From assembly GCA_017883205.1 (NCBI GenBank), contig JADGNZ010000059.1:1-35700 (forward strand): a stretch of 35,700 nt of DNA, written 5' to 3'. Origin of the DNA: Thermoanaerobaculia bacterium. Its GTDB lineage: Bacteria > Acidobacteriota > Thermoanaerobaculia > Gp7-AA8. Position numbers and translations under genes: made by a program. Shown in pieces: positions 6,916 to 15,700 of the stretch. Each line of letters begins with the position of its first letter. The first letter of the stretch is position 1. Under the pieces are notes generated by a model. The model was not told the origin of the DNA. It saw nothing but the letters and a program-made list of their open reading frames with translations, and searched no databases.

Positions 6916-8169
6916 TCAATGTACTTCTAGCAGGAACCCTTTCAAATACTCCCCTTCCGGACAGAAGAGCGACACCGGATGATCGGGCGCTGCGGTCAGC
7001 CGGCGAACGAATGAAATGCGCCGGCCGGCGTCCTGCGCGGCGGAGAAGATCACTTTCTGGAAGAGGTCGAGCGACATGTGGCCGCTGCACGAGAACGTCA
7101 GCATCTGCGCGCCCGGGTCGAGGAGCTTCATGGCGAAGAGGTTGATGTCTTTGTAGCCGCGGGCGGCGCGGTCGATGTCGCCGCGCGATTTGGCGAAGGC
7201 GGGGGGATCGCAGATCAGCAGGTCGTAGCGCGCCGTGGTCTTGCGCACGTAATCGAACGCATCGGCGACCGTGAACGTGGCCTCGGAGCCATTCAGCGCA
7301 TGATTCGTCCGCGCCAGCTCGATCGCGCTCGAGGAGCTATCGACGTTCTCGACGGACGCTGCGCCGCCCGCTGCCGCGTAGACGCCGAACGCACCGCTGT
7401 ACGAAAAGAGATTCAGCACGCGGCGGCCGGCAGCGAGCGAGCGCGTCAAGGCGCGGTTCTCACGCTGATCGAGAAAGAATCCCGTCTTCTGCCCCGACGG
7501 CGCATCGACGTGGAAGTGGAGTCCGTTCTCGCGGATCTCGGCGGCCGGCTCCCCTTCTCCGATCCACTCCGGATCCATCGGCAGAGTCTCGATCTTCCGC
7601 GCCGGAATGTCGTTCTTGAGCCAGATGCCGCGCGGCGCGATCGCCTGTTGCACACAATCAATGATGAGAGGCCGGAGCTGCTCGACGCCGGCGTTGGCGA
7701 TCTCGATGACGGCAATGTCATTGTAACGATCGACGATCAATCCACTCAGCTCGTCCCCCTCGGCGTTGATGAGGCGGTACGCGTTATCGAATGGGGTCAG
7801 GTCTGAAGTTGAAAGTGCCGAGGATTGTCGGTCGCCCAGGCGAGTGTCGTTTTTCGGCACTTTCAACTTTAGACCTGACCCCATTCGCCGCGCGACGGCC
7901 GCGTTGATCCGCTCACGAATCGTCGCCTCGGTCAGCTCCTCATCGCCGAACGTCAGCGCGCGAACGCGGATCTGCGAATGCTGCGAATGGAATCCCGAGG
8001 CGATGCGGCGGCCCTGGGGATCGAGGAGATCGGCGAGGGCGGCGTTAGCGGGCCCGCTCTCGCGCGCGATCGCACCTGCGAAGATCCAGGGATGGCGGTT
8101 GGCGACGAGGCGCTCTTTGCCGGGCTTGAGCGTGAGGATGCGGCGATTGGCAGGTTCGAAATGATTCAT
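6916..8169 (-). CDS. rlmI: RlmI-type 23S rRNA m5C methyltransferase with an in-frame repeat insertion
   Basis: 417 residues; RlmI-family enzymes are usually about 385-400. The family transfers methyl from S-adenosylmethionine to a cytosine of 23S rRNA. An N-terminal PUA-like domain starts RRILTLKPGKERL. The Rossmann domain has NLFSYSGAFGVYAAAGG as the SAM loop, ICDPPAFAKSRGD as the NPPY-like motif, and TFSCSGHMS with the catalytic Cys. Residues about 96-127 do not belong to the family: they are encoded by a complete REP-like palindrome (7790-7885) between the INAAVARR and DNAYRLINAEGDELSG segments. The insertion preserves the frame. ATG 8169 is preferred over an upstream ATG at 8220 that lies within another repeat. 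TACGAT ends 9 nt before this ATG and no Shine-Dalgarno is present. Assignment to RlmI rather than a close COG1092 relative is likely, not certain. Confidence 0.9.
   Translation of the reverse strand: MNHFEPANRRILTLKPGKERLVANRHPWIFAGAIARESGPANAALADLLDPQGRRIASGFHSQHSQIRVRALTFGDEELTEATIRERINAAVARRMGSGLKLKVPKNDTRLGDRQSSALSTSDLTPFDNAYRLINAEGDELSGLIVDRYNDIAVIEIANAGVEQLRPLIIDCVQQAIAPRGIWLKNDIPARKIETLPMDPEWIGEGEPAAEIRENGLHFHVDAPSGQKTGFFLDQRENRALTRSLAAGRRVLNLFSYSGAFGVYAAAGGAASVENVDSSSSAIELARTNHALNGSEATFTVADAFDYVRKTTARYDLLICDPPAFAKSRGDIDRAARGYKDINLFAMKLLDPGAQMLTFSCSGHMSLDLFQKVIFSAAQDAGRRISFVRRLTAAPDHPVSLFCPEGEYLKGFLLEVH
7790..7885. repeat. GGGGTCAGGTCT REP-like palindrome, copy 2, inside rlmI
   Basis: A 96-bp element with 15-bp perfect terminal arms (7790-7804 and 7871-7885) and further near-perfect pairing inward. 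It is 32 codons long, has no stop in the rlmI frame, and matches the intergenic copy at 6825-6915 at both ends. Confidence 0.95.
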
Positions 8170-8178
8170 ACGCCGCGC

Positions 8179-8184
8179 ATCGTA
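8179..8184 (-). promoter_or_regulatory. Putative -10 box for rlmI (TACGAT)
   Basis: TACGAT on the minus strand, 9 nt before the ATG at 8169. No Shine-Dalgarno lies between, so the transcript may be leaderless or nearly so. Confidence 0.4.
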
Positions 8185-8186
8185 CC

Positions 8187-8285
8187 GGAAGGGGTCAGAC
8201 CGAAAGTGAAAGTGAAGCACCAGGAATGGTGAATGATTGTCACCCTTTCCGATAGGTCACTTTCACTTTGGGTCTGACCCCTTCC
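8187..8285. repeat. GGAAGGGGTCAGACC REP-like palindrome, copy 3
   Basis: Arms of about 29 bp at 8187-8215 and 8257-8285 are reverse complements with one or two differences. It lies between the divergent rlmI and membrane-protein genes, and continues into a further right-arm copy at 8298-8326. Confidence 0.9.
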
Positions 8286-8297
8286 ACTACTGGTGCG

Positions 8298-8326
8298 TCA
8301 CTTTCACTTTCGGTCTGACCCCTTCC
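8298..8326. repeat. Solitary arm of the GGGGTCAGACC repeat
   Basis: Nearly identical to the right arm at 8257-8285. It has no left partner of its own but could pair with 8187-8215 as an alternative. It ends two bases before the -10 box of the next gene. Confidence 0.85.
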
Positions 8327-8328
8327 GC

Positions 8329-8334
8329 TATGCT
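8329..8334 (+). promoter_or_regulatory. Putative -10 box (TATGCT)
   Basis: TATGCT followed by 6 nt and a GTG start at 8341. The spacing suits transcription starting at or next to the start codon. Confidence 0.4.
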
Positions 8335-8340
8335 GTCGCC

Positions 8341-9009
8341 GTGACGGAACAACAGATTCCCTTCATCGTCATCGGCGCCTCTCTTCTGATCGCAGCGGTG
8401 AGCCTGGTGGTGATCTCGAAGAAATCGTCGGCGCTTTCGGCGCGGCTGGCGGTTCTGGTCACGACCTTCGGATGGGAAGGGCCGCGCCGCATCTGGTGGA
8501 GCGGCGCCATCCGCGGGCGGTGGCAGGGACTCGACGTGGAGATGCGGCACATGGGCCGCTACAAGTCGACGCCCGAGCGGCTGCTGCTGACGATGAACAC
8601 TGCCTCGCCGGCGCGCGTCATCGTGAAGCGCAGGACGGGCGGGTTCCTGTCGAAGCCGATGACGCTGTTCGGGCCGCCGCTGGTCGAGCCGATGAACATC
8701 GCCGGCCGCGAGCGCTACTGGGTCCGGTCGAACGAGCTGGTTCTCGCGGAGCGGCTCTTTGCGCATGCCGAGGTAGCGCCGGCGCTGGAACCGAACCTGA
8801 TTGCCGCGTTCGACGTCGTCGACCTGCAGGCCAAGCAGTTGCGCGTCATGCGCGCGATCGATGACCGGCTCGTGAAGAAGCACTTCAACCGTCCGATGAT
8901 CAAGTTCGGCCGCGACTACGAGCTGATCGAGACGATCGCGAAGGAAGAGTGGCGGCTGGCGACGGTGATCGTGCAGGCGCTGGGGCTGAGGGGTTACGAG
9001 AGGGCGTGA
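8341..9009 (+). CDS. Membrane-anchored protein of unknown function
   Basis: 222 residues from the GTG start. Residues 6-26 are a hydrophobic N-terminal helix followed by KK, so the rest is predicted to be cytoplasmic with a single N-terminal anchor. The soluble part is rich in Arg and Glu, with segments such as GPRRIWWSGAIRGRW and a C-terminal helical region (EEWRLATVIVQALGL). I do not recognise a family. An open frame extends upstream to an ATG at 8293, but that stretch lies in the repeat and encodes repeat sequence, so the GTG at 8341 is preferred. It is divergent from rlmI. A repeat arm follows the stop at 9022-9050. Confidence 0.7.
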   Translation: MTEQQIPFIVIGASLLIAAVSLVVISKKSSALSARLAVLVTTFGWEGPRRIWWSGAIRGRWQGLDVEMRHMGRYKSTPERLLLTMNTASPARVIVKRRTGGFLSKPMTLFGPPLVEPMNIAGRERYWVRSNELVLAERLFAHAEVAPALEPNLIAAFDVVDLQAKQLRVMRAIDDRLVKKHFNRPMIKFGRDYELIETIAKEEWRLATVIVQALGLRGYERA

Positions 9010-9021
9010 CCGCTTATTAGG

Positions 9022-9050
9022 TCACTTTCACTTTCGGTCTGACCCCTTCC
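9022..9050. repeat. Solitary arm of the GGGGTCAGACC repeat
   Basis: The 29 bases match the arm at 8298-8326. It starts 12 nt after the stop codon of the upstream gene. Confidence 0.85.
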
Positions 9051-9096
9051 GTGAGAAATGCGTCAAAAAGGCGGGAGGGGGCGGTAATAAGTCGGA

Positions 9097-9516
9097 ATGA
9101 TTTGTTCCGATGCCGCAATCCGCGGTTCCGATGCCGCAATGATCGGTTTCGATGTCGGAAGCAACGGTTTCGATGCCGCAATGATTGGTTTCGACATCGG
9201 AAGCAACGGTTTCGATGTCGCAATGATTGGTTTCGATATCGAAAGCAACGGTTTCGATGCCGCAATGATTGGTTTCGATATCGGAAGCAACGGTTTCGAT
9301 GTCGCAATGATTGGTTTCGATATCGAAAGCAACGGTTTCGATGTCGCAATGATTGGTTTCGACATCGGAATCAATGGTTTCGATATCGCAATGATTGGTT
9401 TCGACATCGAAAGCAACGGTTCCGATGCCGCAATCCGCGGTTCCGATATCGCAACCATCGGCTTGCAATTCTCACCACTTTCCGCCACGCGCTGCCACCA
9501 GGCCCTGCAAACGTGA
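9097..9516 (+). CDS. Possible heptapeptide-repeat protein (doubtful)
   Basis: A 139-residue reading frame covers the 21-bp array. It would encode alternating heptads of the form GFDxAMI and GFDxGSN, followed by a short unrelated tail. In this frame the Asp is invariant, because the only changes in its codon are GAT/GAC. The next position varies only among Ala, Val and Ile. Those points favour coding, as does a TAATAA hexamer 6 nt before the ATG. Against it, the unit is a multiple of three without stops, so other frames are open too, and no known domain or signal peptide is visible. It may be only a minisatellite. Confidence 0.25.
   Translation: MICSDAAIRGSDAAMIGFDVGSNGFDAAMIGFDIGSNGFDVAMIGFDIESNGFDAAMIGFDIGSNGFDVAMIGFDIESNGFDVAMIGFDIGINGFDIAMIGFDIESNGSDAAIRGSDIATIGLQFSPLSATRCHQALQT
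9103..9459. repeat. Tandem array of seventeen 21-bp units
   Basis: Seventeen contiguous 21-bp units run without gaps. The core is GGTTTCGATNTCGNAA; units ending in CAATGATT alternate with units ending in AAGCAAC, giving a 42-bp higher-order period through most of the array. Units 1 and 16, near the two ends, share the variant TTCCGATGCCGCAATCCGC. Several units contain the 14-bp perfect palindrome TTTCGATATCGAAA. Unlike CRISPR, there are no unique spacers. Confidence 0.95.
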
Positions 9517-9521
9517 GAAGT

Positions 9522-9538
9522 GCGCTTGAAGCAAGCGC
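9522..9538. terminator. Small hairpin after the repeat array
   Basis: GCGCTTG and CAAGCGC are separated by three bases, six bases after the possible ORF stop. It may be a terminator or a short REP element. No T-tract. From 9539 to 9694 nothing recognisable is present. Confidence 0.35.
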
Positions 9539-9694
9539 TACGGTTGCTTCCATTCCCGAGGATTCATGCCCCGTTCATCTTTTTAGTTGCGTTCGCGCAT
9601 GTTTATTCGTACTCTCCGCGCCAGCCCTCGAAACCCTCGGTTCTCAGCTCGTCAACTTCCTCGGTGCGCGGTGTGCGGGATGACTTCGCTGATC

Positions 9695-9754
9695 GGAGAG
9701 TCTGCCCGGACACTCTGTCACTCTCCTGACCGAATGGTGCGATGCCAGGAGAGT
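9695..9754 (+). promoter_or_regulatory. Leader with alternative hairpins covering the Shine-Dalgarno of the giant gene
   Basis: Three segments: GGAGAGT (9695-9701), ACTCTCCT (9720-9727) and AGGAGAGT (9747-9754). The middle segment is fully complementary to the third, which contains the Shine-Dalgarno, and 7-bp complementary to the first. The two pairings exclude each other and have loops of about 18-19 nt. It matches no riboswitch class I can name. Confidence 0.45.
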
Positions 9755-9756
9755 TT

Positions 9757-12700
9757 ATGAACACGAATCGTAACGTTTCGAACGCGGTCGTTCGCTCAAC
9801 CGTCGTCCGCAGTGCCGTTTTCGCCTTCACGTTTCTCTGCCTGACGCTCGTCGCCACGAGCGTGTCGGCTCAGACGACGTACACCTGGAACCAGACCGGC
9901 ACGGCGTCCTGGGCGACCAGTACGAACTGGACGCCGACACGCACGACGCCAGCGACGAACGACGTGCTCGTGTTCAACAACGGCGCGACGACAACGGTCA
10001 CAGCCGTGCCAATCCAGACGATTGGAAAGCTGTCCGTCTCGAGCAACACGGCGGTCACACTGCAACCGGCGGCCAGCACTCTCGCAGTTCTGACCATCGG
10101 TGGCGGCGCAGGTGCCTTGTCGGTGGCGGCGGGATCCCAGCTCAATATCAGCGGCGGACAAACGACCGCTCCCGCCAGCAACTTGTCGATCAGCGTCGCC
10201 ACGTTGAGCACCGGAACGATCACCGGCTCGATGACGCTGTCGTCGGCTGCAGCCCACAGGTTACTGGCGGCAGACGCAAGTGGCATCACGTTCCAGAGCG
10301 GGTCGATATTCACGGCTGGCACCTCGCTCTCAGGCAATCCGTTCGGCACGACGAACCTTAATTCGATTGTCTTCGCAAGCGGATCAACGTTTATCGCCAT
10401 CGCTGGATCGAATCCATTTGGCGCCGCTGCGCCATCTTCCGTCGTCGTGTTTCAGACGGGCAGTCTCTACAAGAACCAAGTTGCCGCTCCCTCGTTCAGC
10501 GGCAGGACGTTCGCCAATTTCGAGCAGGTGTCCGGCACCGCTACCGTTACCGGAGGTAGCGCAGTAGCAATCGACAACCTCACCATTACCGGCGGCACGC
10601 TGAACTTCAACCTGACCGGGCCGACATCCGGCACGCACACGATCAACGGCAACATCGCGGTCAATGGCGGAACGCTGAGCTTCACCCCTGCCACCGCCGC
10701 AACCATCAATCTCAAAGGAAATCTCTCCGTTGCCTCCGGAGCAACGCTCGGCTTCAACCCAACCGTCACGGGCAATCTCAACTTCAGCGGTACCTCCGCT
10801 CAGACCATCTCCAATGCGGGCACGATCAACGCGCTGACGGCGCTCCAGACTCTTACCGTTGCCAACACGAACGGCGTCACGCTGAGCAGCGGCACGCTTC
10901 CGCTCGGCGCTGGCAGCATCACCACCGGAGCGAACACCTTCGCAGTCGCCTCGGCAGCCACTCTCACCCGCACCACCGGCTACGTCATCGGCAATCTGAA
11001 GAAGACGTTTGCGGCTGCGGGAAGCAAGACCTTCGAAGTGGGAACCGCGAACGGCTATTCACCGATCACGGCCAACGCCACCGCGGGAACTTTCCCTGCG
11101 GATCTGACAATCAGCGCTACGCAGGCCGCACAGCCAAGCATGCCGGCAGGCAAGTCCATCCTGCGGTACTGGACCCTGACGGCCACGGCGCTCACGGCGG
11201 ACCTGACGTTTCAGTATCTGGCCGGAGACGTCCAGGGAATCGAAGCCAACTACACCATCTATCGCGTGAGCGGCGGAGTACCAACACCCTTCCCGGCAAG
11301 TGTCATCACTCCAGCAAGCCATTCCGCCACACTGGTCGGCGTCAGCAGCTTCTCCGATTGGACCGTCGGCGAAGCCCCTGACACCACCCCACCCTCCGTC
11401 ATCTCCGTCGCCGTTCCCGCCGACGGAACCTACGGCACTGGCCAGAACCTCAACTTCACCATCAACTTCAGTGAGAACGTCATCGTTGCCGGAGGTCCGG
11501 TACGTATCCCGATCACGCTCAACACTGGCGGTACGGTCTTCGCCAACTACGTCTCCGGCACCGGCACTTCGGCGCTTCTCTTCCGCTATGTCGTCGCGGC
11601 GGGCAACGCCGACCCCGATGGAATCTCGGTCGCGGGTGCGTTCGACCCCAACGGCGGTTCGGTAAAAGACGGCGCCGGAAACGATGCCGTCACGACGCTC
11701 AACAGCGTCGGCAGCACGACAAACATCCTCGTCGATGCCATCGCTCCCACATCCACGTCATCCACCGTCCCTGCTGACGGCGTCTACGGCATCGGCGGGA
11801 ATCTCGACTTCACGGTCACCTTCAACAAGAGCGTCACGGTCACCGGCAATCCGTACGCCGGCGTCACGTTGAACACCGGTGGCGCGGTGCAGGCGGGCTA
11901 CCTGACCGGCAGCGGCACGGGCACGCTCACCTTCCGCTACGTCGTCGCCTCAGGCAACGCCGATCCGGACGGGATCACTGTCGATTCGTCGATCACACTC
12001 AACGGCGGGACGATCAAGGACGGATTCGGCAACGACGCCGCTCTCGCGGTGAGCTTCGCTTCGACCGCGGGTGTCCTCGTCGACGGTATCGCCCCGAGCG
12101 TTTCGGGATCGACCGTCCCGGCGAACGGAACGCACATCGCCGGACAGACCCTCGACTACAGCATCACGTTCAGTGAGCCGGTCTTCGTGACCGGCACTCC
12201 CTCGGTGGCGGTGACGCTCAATACCGGCGGCACGGTGCAGGCAAACCTTGTCTCCGGCTCCGGCACGGCCACGCTGGCATTCCAATACACCATCGCCTCC
12301 GGCAACGCCGACAACGACGGCGTGACCACCGCCGGTTCGATCTCACTCAACGGCGGCTCGATCAAAGACGGCGCGGGCAACAACGCCGCCACCGCCGTCA
12401 CGTTTGCATCCACCACCGGCGTTCTCGTCGACGGCATCGCGCCGACTGTCACCTCGAGCGTTCGCGCCGACGCCGATCCGACCAATGCTTCTACGCTGCA
12501 CTACACCGTTACGTTCTCCGAGAACGTCAGCGGAGTGACGACAGGCGCGTTTGCGCTGACTGCGGGCGGCGGAGCCTCGGGAAGCATCACCGCAGTCGTT
12601 CCGGTCAACGCCCACACCTACACCGTCACGGTCGGTTCTGCCGCCGGCGAGGGGACGCTTCGCCTCGACGTCAACGCCTCCGGCACCGGCATCACCGACC

Positions 12701-15700
12701 TCCCGGGCAATCCGCTGAACGGCGGATTCACGACGGGCCAGCTCTACACCCTCGATCACATCGGCCCGAATGTCACCTCGGTCGCCGTGCCGGCAAACAG
12801 CACCTACACGACCGGACAGAATCTCGACTTCACCGTCAACTTCAACGAGAACGCCACCGTAGCCAGCGGCACGCCGCGCATCGCGCTCACGCTCAACAGC
12901 GGAACCGTATACGCGAGCTACGTGTCGGGCTCTCCAGGCACGGCGCTGCTCTTCCGCTACACCGTCGTCTCCGGCGACTCCGACCCCGATGGCATCGTGG
13001 TGGCAGGCAGCATCGACCTCAATGGCGCCACGATCCGCGACGCGCTCGGCAACGACGGCAACAGCACGCTCAACTCCGTCGGCAGCACTACCGGCGTGCT
13101 CGTCGATGCCAATGCCCCGGCCGTCCTATCGGTGACGCGCGCGGGCACCAACCCGACGAACGCCGCCTCGGTCGACTTCACCGTGACATTCTCTCAAGGC
13201 GTCACCGGTGTCGATTCAGGCGACTTCACGCTGACCACGACCGGCGGAATCACACCGGGCGGCATCAGCGTCACTCCAGTCAACAGCTCGGTCTACACCG
13301 TCAGCGCCGGCACCGGTACCGGCGACGGCACGATCCGTCTCGATGTCGCCAACGACGGATCGATCCTCAGCGAATCCAACAACGCCCCGCTCGGCGCCAC
13401 ATTCACCACGGGCGAGGTCTACACGATCGACAAGACTGCACCTACGGTCCTGTCGATCACCCGCGTCGGCGCCGCCACCACGAACGCAACGAACGTGCAG
13501 TTCACGGTCACGTTCAGCGAACCGGTCCTGGGTGTCGACACCGGCGACTTCGCGTTGACGACGAGCGGCGTCTCCGGCGCTTCGATCAGTAACGCGCAGA
13601 GTTTCCTGACCGCCCTCCGGCCTCGCGTCTCGGCGATACGAGGCGGGCCTCACCCCACCACCCCGGTAATCACGGCAAGCGCGACGTGGACGATTACCGT
13701 GAATACCGGGTCTGGCGACGGCACCATCCGCCTCGACCTCATCGACGACGACTCGATCCATGATCCCGCCAGCAACCAGCTCGGCGGTGCAGGTTCGGGC
13801 AACGGCAACTTCACGGCGGGCGACACCGACACCATCGACAAGACCGCGCCCACGGTGCAGTCGATTACGCGCATCGGCGCCGCTTTGACGAACGCGACGA
13901 ACGTACAGTTCACGGTCACCTTCAGCGAGCCGGTGCTCAACGTCGACAGCGCCGACTTCACCGTCACGGCCACGGGCGGAGTCACCGGAGCGAGCGTCAC
14001 CGGCGTCACCGGCAGCGGGCCGTACACCGTCACCGTGAATACGGGCAGCGGCGACGGCACCATCCGGCTCGACGTCATTGCCGGATCGGCAACGATCAAC
14101 GACGCCGCCGGCAACGCACTGACCCCGAGCTTCACCACCGGCGACGCCGACACGATCGACAAGACGCTTCCGGCGGTGCAATCGATCGTCAAAGCCAGCA
14201 CCGATCCGACGACCGCGACTTCGGTCGACTTCACCGTTACCTTCACCGAAAGCGTCACCGGCGTCGACACCGCCGACTTCACCATTACCGCGCCCAGCCT
14301 CACCGGTACCTCGGTCTCGAACGTCACCGGCAGCGGAACGACGTACACCGTCACTGTGGCCACAGGCAACGGCAGCGGTTCGCTGCGACTCGACCTCACC
14401 GGCAACGGTACCGTCGTCGACGGAGCCGGCAACAGTGCCGCGAGCTACACAAGCGGCCCGAGCTACACGATTCAGGGTCTGCCGGCGGCGCCGGTGAACC
14501 TCGTGGCCACACCCGGCGACGCGCATATCGCGCTCACCTGGAACGCAGTCAGCGGCGCGGACACCTACACCGTGAAGCGCTCGCTCACGAGCGGAACCGG
14601 CTATTCGAACCTGATCACCGGCGTCGCCGTCGCCAACTACGACGACACGTCAGCGGTCAACGGCACGCCGTACTTCTACATGGTCAGCGCCACGAACGGC
14701 CGTGGCGAAGGTCCCGACTCGAGCGAAGCGACGGCCACACCCGCGGTACCAGCCGCAGGACCCGGACCGGTCAGCATCGCCGTCGGCGATGCGAAGGTCC
14801 TCCTGTCGTGGCCCGCGGTCGGCGGAGCGACGTCGTACAACGTCAAGCGCGGAACGACCACCGGCTCGTACACCGTCACCACAAACACCGTAGTGCCCAC
14901 GTTCACCGACTCGACCGTCACCAACGGCACCACGTATTACTACGTCGTTACCGCGCTCTCACCCGCAGAAAGCGCCAACTCCACTGAGGTGAGCGGCACG
15001 CCGAACACGCCCTCGGTGCTCGGCGTCGTGTTTAGCACGGTCTACGGCGGCGGCGGCAACGCAGGCGCCACGCTGAAGAACGACTTCATGGAGTTGTTCA
15101 ACCGCGGCACGCAAACCGTTTCCCTCAACGGCTGGTCCGTTCAATACACCTCGGCAGCCGGAACTGGTTGGGTGACGGCGAACTCGCCGACGAACTTGTC
15201 CGGAACGATCGCTCCGGGACACTACTACCTCGTGCAGGAGGGTCCAGGTGCCGGCGGAACGGTGAACCTCCCCACCCCTGATGCCACCGGACTGATCGCG
15301 ATGGGCGCGACTGCCGGCAAGGTAGCGCTGGTCGGAAACACCACCGTGTTGACCGGCTCGTGCCCGACAGGCACCTTCATCGCCGACTTCGTCGGTTACG
15401 GCCCAACGGCCACCTGCTCCGAGACCAGCCCGACGGTAGTGCTCACCAACACGACGGCCGCACTTCGCAAGAACAACGGCTGCACCGATACGAACAACAA
15501 CAACTCCGACTTCACGGCCGGCGCGCCGAATCCGCGCAACAGCGCCTCACCGGTCAACATCTGCGGCGTCGTCAACAACCCGCCGACGATCACTCCACCC
15601 GCAAGTCCGATCGCCTCGGTGGCGCAAGACGCCGCGCCGTTCACCGTCAATCTCAGCGGTACCGACGACGGCGGCGTCTATCAGTGGACAGCCACTCCGG

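Noticed and set aside
9229-9242. parS-like centromere site, because the repeats contain GTTTC...GAAA
   Set aside because: The parS centre is 4 bp between GTTTC and GAAAC; here it is 6 bp and the outer bases differ. No parAB genes are nearby.
9103-9459. CRISPR array
   Set aside because: The 21-bp units are directly contiguous with no unique spacers, and no cas gene is present.
13216-14526. 436-codon minus-strand open frame inside the giant gene
   Set aside because: It mirrors the Ig repeats in antisense and has no independent start signal or domain.
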